From positions 4,628,302 to 4,692,301 of the forward strand of contig CM022668.1 of assembly GCA_012295275.1 (NCBI GenBank): 64,000 nucleotides of DNA, read 5' to 3'. Shown one piece after another: positions 39,016-50,430 of this stretch (the first letter of the stretch is position 1; each line of letters begins with the position of its first letter). This DNA is from Chrysomallon squamiferum (lineage: Eukaryota; Mollusca; Gastropoda; Neomphalida; Peltospiridae). Below the pieces are notes generated by a model. The model saw nothing but the letters and a program-made list of their open reading frames with translations, made no database searches and was not told where the DNA came from. The translations under genes and the position numbers were made by a program.

Positions 39016-39470
39016 TAATAATAATAATAATATCATTCATTTATTATTATTATTATTAAAAACAATTTTTAAATGTATTTCTTGAACATCTGATAGTATG
39101 AAGTGATTTAAATAACAAGAAAAGCATCAAAATGTAAATGTTATATATAAAATTTTTAAAATCATTTCATAACTATTTTATACATTTCAAAGTATATAAA
39201 AAGATATTTCTCATAATCTGTAGGAAAAATCTGAGAAATAAAAATGACACCAGTAAAAATGTTATAAAAATATTTATCTCCCTTTGCAGCCTTCTTCATG
39301 TTTAGACTACTCGGGCCCTTTTAGAAATGTTTTAAAATTTCCAGCTGCAAAGATGCAGTTTCAGACCAAATCATTTACATTATTCAGAAACCTTACTATT
39401 GCAATAACAAATAATATCTAGATTTCAGTTACTTGATTCAAAAGAATATTTAATTTCTTTTCTTTGAAAT
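34159..39470. other. Intergenic DNA between convergent GUK1 and TSFM
   Basis: Alignable with units 1 and 2 for most of its length. Contains a long ATT/ATC-type tract (34,855-35,170) with a G9 run just before it (about 34,829), and (ATA)n tracts near 36,690-36,850 and 38,978-39,030. I see no exon or RNA gene. Confidence 0.55.
34855..35170. repeat. ATT/ATC trinucleotide tract
   Basis: About 315 bp of ATT, ATC and related triplets. The long open frames through it are homopolymer artefacts and not genes. Confidence 0.9.
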
Positions 39471-39476
39471 TTTATT
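39471..39476 (-). terminator. Candidate TSFM polyadenylation signal
   Basis: AATAAA on the minus strand, about 160 nt beyond the TSFM stop codon. Position and orientation fit, but the DNA is AT-rich and chance hits are common. Confidence 0.35.
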
Positions 39477-39633
39477 GATTGTTCTTTTTAAAAATCAATT
39501 TTAAGTGAAAAAGTTTACAAGTGTTTCTTCACTTCATACCTAAAATACATATATATATTTATAGTTCTTTATATGTTTTTTTTTCATTGAATGACAGTAC
39601 AAACAGATGAACAGACAACTAAGAGATTCTTTT

Positions 39634-40067
39634 TCACTGTTGCTGTTCGTCTTCTGGAAGTTCCTCTCCACACTCGAATCTTACAAAATCTTTAATTACG
39701 ATTTTGTTTTCTTTTAAAATTTCTCCCACTTTGCACGAATTGTCCAGCAAGAATTCCTGAAATATCAGTCTGTCCTCTTCTTCTTTTTCCTCTTTCTTTT
39801 CAGCAGGTTCGTCCTCTTTTCTGTCTCCTTCCTCTTTCTTTTCTGCTGGTTCATCATCTTTTCTGTCTTCTTTCTGTTTGTTTTGTGCCGATTCAAAATC
39901 TTCAAGACTCCCCACTGTCTTAGGATTCATTCCAACAATGTGTTGACACAGTTCGTTCGTAAGGTCAGATAGTGACCTAGGGTCAAGTTCACTGGCGGAA
40001 GAGTCGATTTCGACCAGCGCACCAAACCGACCAACGAAACAAAAAGAGTTTGTGTTTATTTGAGGAC
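39634..40067 (-). CDS. TSFM: TSFM coding exon 5
   Basis: The last exon (434 nt) starts at CAG/GTCCTC and ends at TGA. It includes the DRKDDEPAEKKEE-type repeat region (39,760-39,900) that forms a charged linker before the conserved end. It is absent from units 1 and 2. Confidence 0.95.
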
Positions 40068-43010
40068 CTGCAAAGAAGAATTTGAAAAAATAAAAATTAT
40101 GAATTATTGATAAAATAATTTTAAATATAAACTGAGAATGGAAAAAGTTAAATAATAAAAAAAAATAAAACATAACATTACTAATTTGCCCATAATTGTT
40201 AATGAAATGGAAAAATTTAGGAATGAAAAATATTTAGTTGAATGAGCTGAATAAAAATCTCTTTAAAAAAATCATCTGTTTATATGTTGTTGAATGGGGA
40301 AAAAAGTCTTGACAAATAATAAAACAATTAACAAAATAAAAACAAATTTCTATGAAGAATGGATGCATGAATTCATAAGGATTTACAGAAGGAACAAAAA
40401 ACGAATACTACAAAATCATAGAATGTATCTGTTGATGTCACCTGATGCAGTTAAATACTTTGAATGGACAAAGAGACACACATGTAAATATGAAGGAAGA
40501 ATATTAATTATTAAAAAAATTAAATATAATTATTGTCAGTGGTTTCATCGACTTCTGTCTTTATGACCTGAATGGATGGATGGATGGCTTGGTAGAACAT
40601 ATAAAACAACTGAAAATGTGAAATATTTTGCTAACTGAAAATGTCAAATATTTCTCAACCTGATGAGTGTACGTATATTTTGACAATTGAGTTGGGTGAA
40701 GATTTCATGTGAACAGCTCTGCGAAACGCCATGTTTTCTCCAATACTTCCAACCTGCAGCGCAACCAAGTCTGCGAGTGTCTTGTCTTCAGAGTTCTTTA
40801 TGTTTCCTACTTCAGACTTTGACAAGAGTATCTACCTCAAAATAAATAATAATACAGAATAAATAAACAAATAAAGAAAATCTTCCTATTTCAGACTTTG
40901 ACAAGAGTATCTACCTCAAAATAAATAAATAATACAGAATAAATAAGTTAATAAACAAATAAACCATCAAACAAACTAAAACACTAAAAAGAAAAGAATA
41001 CAGAATATAAGTTAATATATAAATAAATTAAAAAACAAATAATAGGTAAACAAAAATATAAGTGCAGTATATACATAAATACAGAATCTAAATACAAAAA
41101 AACACTACAATATACAAATAAAGAAAGAAAAAAGTAAAAATATAACACAGATAAATAAAAATATACAAAACAAAATATAGGAAGAGTAAATGAATAAAAC
41201 AAACAAAATATAGGAAGAGTAAATGAATAAAACAAACAAGTAGGTAAGTTAGATAGTGTGTGTGTGTATGTGTGTGTGTGTGTATGTGTGTGTGTATTTG
41301 TGTGTGTGTGCATGTGCATCTGCCTTTTGTACATGGTTTGATGTATGAAAATAACTGATTAAGTTTTGTATTCCTACCTTTTTCCTCTCATCGTTGACAA
41401 ATCTGTGTTGACAGATGTTAACTAAATCGACAACTAAACCAACAAATTTGTTATTCCGAGCCACAAAGTCAGTTTCACAGTTTACCTGAATTAAATGAAT
41501 AAAGAATAAAATACAAATAATGTGATGATAAAAGAACAAACAACTGATTAGACATAACAATTACAATTAAATATGTGAATATGGAATAAACTTCTACTAG
41601 TATGATAATGAATGACAGAACACTTGATTAGATATGATAACCAATGTTAAACAGTTTATGATTATGACATATAAATTTTAAAAGTTCATATTTTTTATGA
41701 AAGGATTTTTAAAAATATACATTCTTATGATTTATTACTAGAAAACTTTATGATGAATTGATAATCATAAATATGACTTTCCAACTATTTCTAAATATCC
41801 AATGCCTCTGCCTAACTGGACTATTTCATAATACAGCCAGTGCATAAACATTTACCGAAAACTGTGATATGTGTTTTCCAGTATATAGGAAGTTACTACA
41901 AAAGAAAAATGTTCTGCTAATCAACAAGAACACTGGTAAAACCATTTTCTTTCACACAAAAATGTGCCGAGACATTTCTGAGCAAAGTTTTATCTACCAA
42001 TTTATCCTATTTCTACCTAATGTTTTGAAAGAGAACAGTAAAGTCAAATTAAAATTTAGTTTTTGTTTTAACAAGCACCTCAACCATGGTGGCTGACTGC
42101 TCTCTGGCAATCACACCAATTAAACCCTGAGACATCGGACGAGTTTGAAGTTTTGTAGCTTTGTTCCAGCCTTCCTTCTGAGCCTGTTCCTTCAACCACT
42201 GCTCTGCCTGCAAAATGTCAAATTCATTGTCAAACATGTCTTAGAATAGTTTATCTTATATATGTGTAAATGTTGATTAGCAAATATCTGTGACTGTGTT
42301 TTTTCACAATAGTAAATTTTAGAATATAAATTTTATCTTATGTGGATATGTGTATGTTTTTGTTTGTTTTAGAATATTTATCTTATTTAAACAATGATTG
42401 GTTGGTGAGTGTGTAAGTGTTTATCATATCTTAATGTTAATGTATGTCTCTGTACATATACATTTCTAAACTTCCCTAAGTCACAGACTATATTTTATAA
42501 TGGAGGTTTTTGTTGGTTTTTTGCAAAATGTTTGCAACTGTAATCAACATAAATTATTTTATTACACAAACTAATTTTCTAAACAATTTTCTGTCATACT
42601 CAGTGTTTCCTGACAGAATTACCTCCCTGTTCCTTAACAGTTTTGCTTTATCTTTACTATCAACATTTATTTAGCAGTAATGTAGGCTTTATAATTTCAT
42701 TTGTTAACATAGATAAGTGTGTGTGTGTGTGTGTGTGTGTGTATGTTTGTGGGTGTGTGTAAATCTGTGTGTGTTTTGTGTGTGAGTACATAGCTGCAAC
42801 ATCAACAAAATTATTTGACTATCTTCAGATATAATTTGGATGAACGAGATGTACAAACCTGTTTGAAATCATTGTCAAACTGTTCAAGAGCTTTTTTACA
42901 GTTGATAAAAGGAAAACCTGTTTTCTTGCGAAGTTTGCTCAACACAGATTTGTCAACAGCAGTTGACATTGTACGAACACTAAGCTGCAGCAGTCGCAAC
43001 ATGTTCAATT
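39634..43010 (-). CDS. TSFM: Mitochondrial elongation factor Ts, complete (5 coding exons, 328 aa)
   Basis: EF-Ts exchanges GDP for GTP on mitochondrial EF-Tu. Coding exons in order: 43,002-42,859, 42,207-42,079, 41,485-41,378, 40,831-40,660 and 40,067-39,634, giving 987 nt and 328 codons plus TGA. The start MLRLLQLSVRTMSTAV looks like a mitochondrial presequence. It is followed by the UBA-like N domain (LRKKTGFPFINCKKALEQFD), the EF-Ts signature EGWNKATKLQTRPMSQGLIG, the core VNCETDFVARNNKFVGLVVD, and GSIGENMAFRRA. The C-terminus has HIVGMNPKTVGSLEDFE and VKDFVRFECGEELP-like sequence (exactly IKDFVRFECGEELPEDEQQQ). Just before this end is an acidic, lysine-rich insertion with two DEPAEKKEE repeats that human TSFM, as I recall it, lacks apart from a short DEPGG stretch. 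A leader exon probably lies near 43,566. The neighbouring zinc-finger gene is divergent. Confidence 0.95.
40660..40831 (-). CDS. TSFM: TSFM coding exon 4
   Basis: 172 nt, entered in phase 0 (ILLSKSEVGNIKNSEDKTLA) and containing LQVGSIGENMAFRRAVHMK. A second copy of its acceptor and first bases lies about 80 bp upstream (about 40,884-40,919), so two competing 3' splice sites exist. Confidence 0.95.
41378..41485 (-). CDS. TSFM: TSFM coding exon 3
   Basis: 36 codons carrying CETDFVARN, the most conserved EF-Ts core motif. It ends in phase 0 at AAAAAG/GTAGGA. Confidence 0.95.
42079..42207 (-). CDS. TSFM: TSFM coding exon 2
   Basis: 43 codons, AEQWLKEQAQKEGWNKATKL through REQSATMVE. The same exon in the unit 2 pseudogene differs at only a few bases, so that pseudogene is young. 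Confidence 0.95.
42859..43010 (-). CDS. TSFM: TSFM coding exon 1
   Basis: The acceptor TTCTTTCAG precedes AATTGAAC and the ATG at 43,002-43,000. I chose this ATG over the one at residue 12 because the MLRLLQLSVR start gives a basic, amphipathic presequence. Donor CAG/GTTTGT. Confidence 0.9.
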
Positions 43011-43079
43011 CTGAAAGAACAATTATCAAACAATAATAACAGTGGTAGTAATGCAGTAGTTACTAACAACATACATACA

Positions 43080-43565
43080 CTACACTCACACACAGGAATA
43101 TATATGCAATGACAGACAGATATTCCACAACATCCATATAAAGGCCTGATGATTATTAATAAAATGTCCTTTCACATTTGACACGCCGAAAATCACCCAC
43201 TCGGCATAATAATAATAATTTAATAAACCTTTGCATTCTACCCGTATGTGTGTTCCATACACTATCTACCTTTCTACCAAGCATGCATCCATTTATATCT
43301 ATATCTAGTATGTATGTGTGTGCGTTTGTACGTGGTAAAGTGTGTATGCTTTACATACAGAAGATGCAATAAATGAATAAGGTGCGTTTCTCGACATTCA
43401 TAAAATTCTGACATTGTGCCGATTGTCCTTCCAAAAATAATTCTACAAAAAACAAAGAAAAACACCAGCTACTAGGAATCTAACATACTGTTCTACTCTC
43501 TAAACAGTTTAATGTTTACTCACTCAGTCAATTATGAAACTAAATAACAGTAAAACCAAGCTCAC
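43080..43565. other. TSFM leader intron and flank beyond the duplicated segment
   Basis: Homology to units 1 and 2 stops near 43,080, which marks the right edge of the duplicated segment. The remainder up to 43,565 is unremarkable AT-rich DNA, with no exon recognised. Confidence 0.45.
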
Positions 43566-43660
43566 TTGTAAGAAAGGTCCTACAGTCTGTAAACGTGATT
43601 TACTTTCGTTTCGTCACATGTATTGCAGGGTACCGGAAGTGGGTCCGACAAATTGGAACT
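43566..43660 (-). promoter_or_regulatory. Putative TSFM leader exon and ETS-type promoter element
   Basis: On the minus strand a good donor ACAA/GTGAGC lies at 43,565. Just upstream is ACCGGAAGTG (plus strand 43,632-43,641), a close match to the GABP/ETS site common in promoters of genes for mitochondrial proteins. A second weaker TTTCCGGTG is at 43,886-43,894, nearer the zinc-finger gene. A shared divergent promoter is an inference. Confidence 0.45.
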
Positions 43661-44750
43661 GGAATGAACACAGGGCAGTTACAAAATTACATGGGCATTG
43701 TTTCATATAACTGTAACAATAAACAGTTATAATAATGTACTTGAGATTATATACATTAGATGAAAAAATATATTTAACAAACATTTACACTGCTTTTTTT
43801 ATTTATTTATAACTATTACAATCTCAAAGTATATAATTCGCCACGAAAATAACACCAGTCCGAATTTCCCTTGTAAATATCTTCCTTTCCGGTGTTTCTT
43901 GTCTTCTGTTATAAATTATTTATTCTTTCTTAAATTATTGCTCATTTTTTTATGACAGGAACAGAAGAAAATACAGAGATTGTTATACATGTAAAGTTAA
44001 TACTATTTTATTTATTCAGCCATTTATCTGAAGCCAGAAAGGTACAAACTAAAAAATATTCTGTGAAATTTTAATGATTTTGTTGGCATCATAATTCCTC
44101 CTTTTTCTAGGAATAATATAGAGATATTTCTGATTGCATGCATATTATTAAACGATTTTGTTGCGATACAGTGACATATTAATAATAAGAACAACAGAGC
44201 AACCCATAATGATATTAATCAAAAGCGTCTTATAATTAAAGGGGAAATAAGTATTTCAGTTAATTATTTCTACAGTAGATATTTCGTTATTTATTTATTA
44301 GTATTAATAGTAATGGTATTAGAATTAGTAGTACTAGAGGTAGTGATATCATGTTATTGTTATTGTTTTTCTTTACTTCAGTTCAGAGTTTATTTCTCTT
44401 GTTTTCTCTTTTTCAGCATGTATTGTTTTTCACATGAGATGAACCATGGTTTATCTATTTTATGGAACACCTGACTTTTGATCATTCTGAAATTTTATCA
44501 TCTTAAAAGATTAGCAGCATACTTTAATCCAAGCTGAAAGAAACTTATTGTGTTCATTGTTTTAACATTGTTAACTACTGTTGGTAAATGCAGATTGTTT
44601 CTGAGAGCTTAAACTTTTTGCTGACACAACAGCAACAAAATGAGTATATCTGATAGTGAGTATACTGTTGAAAACCTTTCTTAAAACTTAGAATAGCCAG
44701 CTAGAATAAAGAAAGATATTTCATACTGAAAGCATGAGTAATTCTGTTGT
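43661..44750. other. Region between TSFM and the zinc-finger gene
   Basis: Moderately AT-rich and poor in long microsatellites. It may contain the promoter and 5' exon of the zinc-finger gene. I could not place an exon with confidence. Confidence 0.4.
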
Positions 44751-44765
44751 AGGTGATAGAAGAAA

Positions 44766-45701
44766 ATGACTAGTAGAACAAGAAGAACAAGAAATACAAA
44801 ACTGAACAAGGAAACACTTAGTAGATCAGCTAATTCTGAAACATGCCTCACAAACATCACATCAAGTGAAACTTCATTTTATGTTCATAATGACTGTCCA
44901 AGCTCCTGTGGAGAATTCCATAAGGCATCAAGTCACCTTTCTGATAGTAAGTGTGTACTAAATGAGGCATCTAGTCACCTTTCTGATAGTAAGTGTGTAC
45001 TAAATGAGGCATCAAGTCAACTTTCTGACAGTTCATGTGTACTAAATGAGGCATCAAGTCAACATTCTGACAGTTCATGTGTACTAAATAAGGCATCAAG
45101 TCAACATTCTGACAGTTCATGTGTACTAAATGAAGCATCAAGTCAACGCTCTGAATCTGGAGGTGACATCAGTGAAGCTGCAGATGAAACAAATGAGGCA
45201 TCTCATCACCATGGCAATGACAGTCAAGCCGCAACGGTAGCAGACGACGATGACGAATCGTTAAATGAAGATGTCGAGCAGATGGAGGTGTTCATCTGCG
45301 GTGAGTGCAACAAAGAGTTCTCCACTCGACGTTACCTCAGAAAACACATGATTGTACACCTGCAGGTCAAGAGGTTTGTGTGCAACATCTGCGGGAAATC
45401 GTTCCACCGTAACGGAAACCTGCGACAGCACGTCCTGGTTCACACTGGGATGAAGCTGTACAAATGCGACGTTTGTCTGAAAGACTTCCGGAGACAGGAC
45501 CATCTCCTGCGTCACAGGACTCTACACACCGGAGAGCGTCCCCACGTCTGCAAGGTTTGTGGGAAAACCTTCGACAAACCATTCGCTCTGAAAAGACACC
45601 TGCTCACTCACGAACCAAAGTCGTCTCTCTGTTGTGGTTACTGTGGCGATACGTTTGTTAAGAAACATGATCTAGATCGCCATGTTTTGTTACATGCGTA
45701 A
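44766..45701 (+). CDS. C2H2 zinc-finger protein, five fingers, 311 aa
   Basis: A single open exon, probably preceded by a leader exon because TTGTAG/GTGATAG lies 13 nt before the ATG. Residues 1-50 are Arg/Lys/Ser-rich. Residues 53-136 are a six-unit, 14-residue repeat (EASSQHSDSSCVLN type), followed by an acidic stretch (ADDDDESLNEDVEQME). Five C-x2-C-x12-H-x3-H fingers fill residues 178-311 with no zinc ligand missing. Linkers are canonical only between fingers 2-3 (TGMKL) and 3-4 (TGERP). The recognition helix of finger 3 (RQDHLLR) suggests a GGG-type contact and that of finger 2 (RNGNLRQ) an AAG-type contact, by the usual code. It is probably a nuclear DNA-binding protein. I do not recognise an orthologue, and large C2H2 families are known in octopus. 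The finger-coding half is clearly richer in GC than the repeat half. Confidence 0.9.
   Translation: MTSRTRRTRNTKLNKETLSRSANSETCLTNITSSETSFYVHNDCPSSCGEFHKASSHLSDSKCVLNEASSHLSDSKCVLNEASSQLSDSSCVLNEASSQHSDSSCVLNKASSQHSDSSCVLNEASSQRSESGGDISEAADETNEASHHHGNDSQAATVADDDDESLNEDVEQMEVFICGECNKEFSTRRYLRKHMIVHLQVKRFVCNICGKSFHRNGNLRQHVLVHTGMKLYKCDVCLKDFRRQDHLLRHRTLHTGERPHVCKVCGKTFDKPFALKRHLLTHEPKSSLCCGYCGDTFVKKHDLDRHVLLHA
44922..45173 (+). repeat. 42-bp coding minisatellite in the zinc-finger gene, 6 units
   Basis: Six tandem 42-bp units keep the reading frame. The first two are nearly identical, units 3-5 share Ser-Ser-Cys, and the last is degenerate (SQRSESGGDIS). Each of the first five carries one Cys and several Ser residues. 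Copy number may vary between individuals. Confidence 0.92.
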
Positions 45702-45763
45702 AGGATAAAAAGATAATTGCCAGTGTTACTTTCAGTATTCAGTATTCATTATCCACAGAAAGG

Positions 45764-45769
45764 TAATAA
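45764..45769 (+). terminator. Polyadenylation signal of the zinc-finger gene
   Basis: AATAAA, 63 nt after the TAA stop, followed by a GT-rich stretch (about 45,820-45,840), as expected of a cleavage site. Confidence 0.5.
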
Positions 45770-46566
45770 AAATGAACTTGATTGTGTATTTGTGGTTGTA
45801 CAATGAAATGTGGAATATGGTGTGTGTGTGTGTGTATGTGTATATATATATATATATCCATTTGTACAGATGTTACCTACGTGCACATACATATGCACAT
45901 GCACACACATCAGTGGTCTAAGCATTAAGAAACAATTTGTACAAACACATTACATACATTACCATTTTAACTGAACAATCAAACTCTCTCTCTCTGTGGG
46001 TGTATATAATTGTATAATTATTATGTATAAAATTATGTTGTTTGATGTTTGTGTTTATGTATGATTGTGTAAAGATGTACATTTATTTAATTAAGTGTAA
46101 ATGGTGTAATTGTTTGTAACTAATAATTCTACATAAAAATAATGTGTTCATTTGCTGATATATACTGATGTATGCATGCTATGTGTAGTGTATGTAAAAT
46201 TAGATAATATTTATGTATAAAGATAAAAAAGTGAAGATATAAATACAATTATTATTTTTATTATCATTATTTCAGTGCAGTATTTTAGTATCTACTTAAA
46301 AAATATTTTATCTTAATAACCTAATGAAACAAGCCACTCACTGTTTATTTTCACTTTCTAATAGAAACTCATTTCATCTTGAGATCTTTTCTAGTTCTTT
46401 ATGAAAACCTTGATTTGTATGTCATAACTATGGTAATAATAAGGATAGAATAGCGATCATTCTCCTTACCTTGGCGTTTGTGTCGGTGTTAAGTTTCTGA
46501 AGGGAGAGCACTCGCAGAAGACTCCGTTTTGAAAATATAATAAGAATTTTGATGTTTTGAGGTACA

Positions 46567-46615
<49 letters not shown>

Positions 46616-46920
46616 TGAGCCTACTATCCCGTATCCACCAAAAGTATATTAATACAAATTATTAATTGTATTTAATATGTATATATCGAACAGACTGAGA
46701 TATGAGGTATTTTTTGAGATATAAGGTATTTTTTTTATTTTAGCACGTGTAGGCATTAGTGGTAAAGATGTGTTTTTATGGAGAACATTCTTTTTTTCTT
46801 TTTTCTTTAACCGATTTCCATTCTAAGTATAAAACGTTTACAATTATAGTATTAAACTAAATTGCTGTTTGTTAAAACCTTTTTGCAGCATTTCGATAAA
46901 TAAATAAATAAAAACTTTGG
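45770..46920. other. Downstream DNA without a recognised gene
   Basis: AT-rich, with GT and AT tracts at 45,821-45,857 and (CA)n at about 46,568-46,612. No coding feature is supported. Confidence 0.5.
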
Positions 46921-46929
46921 TCTTTTTAA

Positions 46930-47360
46930 AATCCCCAGACATTTTCAAGTTCGTCACGTTATCGACAAACCTCGTTTTCGTTATTATTCACGTCTGCGAA
47001 CAACAGGAATGGTCTTCGAATAAACTGCGTCTTTTCTATTTTAATGTGAGACCAAATGTTTACCATTTACATTAACGATCTATTAATTCAGGCCCACTGG
47101 AAAGATATAGGTATTAGTGGATGCCGTTTGTACGTAAATCGAATCTATTTCCGTTAATTACATTTTTGTTATCGAACGAATGAGTTCGACAGTAAAGAAA
47201 ATCACCTATGTCCCATTGTTCACATGGTAACTTATTATGGAACAGCAGTTTTATTAAATTAGCTGATTACATCTTTCGAATAGGTCAGGATGAATTGTCA
47301 CCGTCTTGGAAGCTTTTTTAAAGGAATACTCGAGAGATACGAGCGTTACCTGTAAAAACA
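46930..47360. other. Low-repeat island, possible conserved non-coding element
   Basis: About 430 bp almost free of simple repeats and with more CpG than its surroundings, including TTCGTCACGTTATCG and TTGTTATCGAACGAATGAG. No open frame of interest lies in it. It might be an enhancer. Confidence 0.3.
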
Positions 47361-48056
47361 ATATGTGTAAAATACTCAGATACACATGTATCTAACAACT
47401 TGAAATAATTATTACCAAATTACTTGTGATATGTAAATAAACTCTTAAATGTCGATGTTTTATGGTTTGAGACATTCATTCATCATCATCATCATCATAA
47501 TCATCATCATTAATATTTTTAATAGCAGTAATAGTAATAGTAATAATTTATTTTAACTTGTATATTATTTAAAATTATTGTAATATTTTTCTTGAAAAAA
47601 AACATAGCAGGAAAGATATTTTTGTAATGCTATCTTAATATAATAATAATAATAATAACAACAACAACAATAATAATAACAATATCAAATATAAATAATA
47701 TTATTTTTTATTAACAACAGATGTTTATTGGCAATTCCTTTTGATGTGCATGACATGACTGCGTGATAACTAGGAATCTCTTTAAAATCTAAGAAAATGA
47801 GGTCCGCGCGCACACTTGAACTAAAAATCGTTAGATTTTATTAAAGATAGTGACGTTTTTATTGACAGTAAGCAGAGTTGAGCATTTAATGTCGTTGAAT
47901 ATGCTGGTCATGTGTGTTTTATAAAATTGAGAATTGTAACATGGTGTTAGGGTGAATCTGGTTTATATGCAGTTCACAGCTTTTAATGACCATAAAGTAA
48001 ACGTACGTACCAACATTTACAGACAGTACAAGCATATATATACATTATATACACAT

Positions 48057-48100
<44 letters not shown>

Positions 48101-48330
48101 GTGTATATAATGTATATACACACACACACACTTTCCAACCGACATCAAGACATATATACTTAACAGAGATTTATATTCAATACAGTCTAATCAGGTATAC
48201 TTATCACAAATATTCTTTGTTAAACACGTTCAACTGTACTTAAAGATAAAATACACAGAGAAAAAAAATAAAGAAATAAAAAAAGAACGTTGCTTATGAT
48301 AACCAATTTAGAAAAGAAAAATCAATATAT
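47361..48330. other. AT-rich DNA with small tandem tracts
   Basis: Includes (TCA)n near 47,480-47,510, (ATA)n near 47,640 and an (AT)n run at 48,060-48,096. No gene is seen. Confidence 0.5.
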
Positions 48331-48412
48331 TATTAATGGAGATTCGATCCAACGACCTTCTCAAACCTTGGAGGAGAGCTGGTAATAGAGTACAAAGCCA
48401 AGTGTTCGATAT
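48330..48412 (-). mobile_element. tRNA-like relic, possibly SINE-derived
   Basis: On the minus strand, GAAGGTCGTTGGATCGAATC resembles the variable-loop and B-box part of a tRNA. A weak A-box-like TTGGCTTTGTA lies about 50 bp upstream. I could not fold it into an intact cloverleaf, so I do not call a functional tRNA. Confidence 0.25.
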
Positions 48413-48419
48413 ATAATGC

Positions 48420-48951
48420 AATGAATTTTTATTTCTTCCTTCCTTTCAGTCATTCTTTTTCTCTCTCCCTCTTTTTCTCTTTTTTTTTCTTTTTCTTCTT
48501 CTTCTTCTTATTATTACTATTAATAGTAGTATTAGTAGTAGTAGTTTTGTCATTTTTGATTATTTTTTAATTTCTTTCTTTCTTTCTTTTTTTATATATC
48601 TTTTTTTTTCATTTTGTTTGATTTCACTTTACATTTTCTTTCTTTCTTTTTTAATTTAATTTAGTGTTTATACAAAAATTAATAACATTTTGCGTTTATT
48701 TTATTTTTATTCAACGTTTTTTTATGTGTTTGGGTTTTTTGGGGGGAAGGTTTATTTATTTATTTGTTTTCTGTTTGTTTGCTTGTTTGTTTATTTAATT
48801 CCTTAAAATGTTTGTATTAATTCATTTACTAATTCATTTATCCATTCATTCAAATCATCTTTGGTTTATTAATTCATTTAGTTTCAATATATAGATAGAC
48901 AGACAGACAGGTAGATAGATAGACGGACTAACGGATAAACAGATGGACGGA

Positions 48952-48993
<42 letters not shown>

Positions 48994-48994
48994 T

Positions 48995-49031
<37 letters not shown>

Positions 49032-49300
49032 CAGTCAGATAGATAGATAGACCAATAGACTGACCAAAATATAGACTGATATGGGTAAACGTAAATATTT
49101 AAACTAAATAAAGAAATAAAAAGAAATAATAATTAAAAAGAAAAAAAAAAAAATAAAAATTAAAAAAAAGAAGTTGAAGAAATACATAACGTAAGCAATT
49201 TTAAAAAAATCCATTATCCAATTTAAAAATAATAATAATAAAAAAAAAAATAATAATAAAAAAAAAAAAAAAAAAAAAATACACTCTGAACAGATTTCGA
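48420..49300. repeat. Low-complexity stretch with GATA/GACA array
   Basis: T-rich DNA with CTT runs, then GATA/GACA-type tetranucleotides at about 48,892-49,052, then A-rich DNA to 49,280. No gene is seen. Confidence 0.8.
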
Positions 49301-49339
49301 TTTGCAACATGTGTTAACGGGTAACACAATACGAATATT

Positions 49340-49640
49340 TAAAAAAAAAAGAAAATTATTCCTCGTCCACGCTACCCCCATCCAGTCTTTCCTTTCCCAA
49401 CATTACCCACTGCTTTCCTCAATTACGTAGCTTAATCGATTTCCCACGACTGAAGAGCTTTCGTTTTCTTTCCTTACGTTACAAGAGAGTTCGAAAAGGG
49501 AAGAAGAAAAAACTTAGTAAAGGAAAATAATCAATCTCTTCGTTGACTGCTGTAAGATGTGAGTACGTTACGTTCTGCTCGTTAGTTCAGCTGTTTATTG
49601 CATGTTTAGTTTTTAACCACAGAACTTTACGGAGGTGAGT
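49340..49640 (+). other. Possible first exon of an unknown transcript
   Basis: A less repetitive patch ends at a near-perfect splice donor, GGAG/GTGAGTAACG (GT at 49,635). No coding frame is convincing. It could be a non-coding exon or chance. The donor phrase recurs in weaker form at about 50,057, 50,130 and 50,221, as part of an old repeat. Confidence 0.2.
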
Positions 49641-50430
49641 AACGTACATTTATAATTTGTTGATATGTGTTAAATATTTTTGTTGATGTTATTATAACTA
49701 CTACTGATGTTTTCGTATTTGTGTTCATATTACTATAACTACAACCAGAAGATTACATAATATGTATTACGTATATTCGTTGAAGATTTTAATAATATTG
49801 CCGCCAGAACGTTACTATTACTACAACCAGAACATTACGCTTATATCAATTGCGTATATTCAATGAATTTTTCAATAATATTTCAACTAGAATATTATAA
49901 CTACATATATATTTTGATATATTCATTGAAATTTTTAATAATATTACAGCCAGAATATTACAACTACATATAACGTACTTTTATATTCTGTTGATATGTT
50001 TTACATATTTTTCGCTATTATTGTTACTCAAAGCAGAACGTTACCAAGATAAGTAACGTATTTTAATATTCTGTTCATGTGTGTATTCTTAATTGTTAGA
50101 AACAGAATCAAAACGTTACAAAAGATTAGTAACGTACATTAATGATTTTAATATTGAAACCATGTGCTAACAAACAGTCTTGATATATTATAATTTGCAG
50201 ACATCAGTACGATTGAAAGGTAGGTAACATATATTAAGATTCTTTTAATATGTCTTCTTTTACATAGTTGATGTTATAACTGATGCAGCCTAGATTTTGT
50301 ATTTCATTGCAACCAATACGTTACTGATATGGGTTAAGTCAATATTCTTTCTCTGTGTTTTGTTTATTTTAAATCTATTTTTTCTGGTGTTGTTATTTCG
50401 GAAGCCTCTACGTTATGATAGCACCGATAA
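49640..50430. repeat. Ancient degenerate tandem region with AGAACGTTAC phrases
   Basis: Phrases such as CCAGAACGTTAC, CCAGAATATTACAACTACATA and AAGTAACGTA recur at irregular spacing. They grade into the regular 34-bp array that follows. It seems to be an older, decayed part of the same repeat field. Confidence 0.45.

Noticed and set aside
40294-40566. 90-residue plus-strand frame between TSFM exons 4 and 5
   Set aside because: It lies in an AT-rich intron on the strand opposite TSFM, is Lys/Asn/Ile-rich by composition, and has no counterpart elsewhere.
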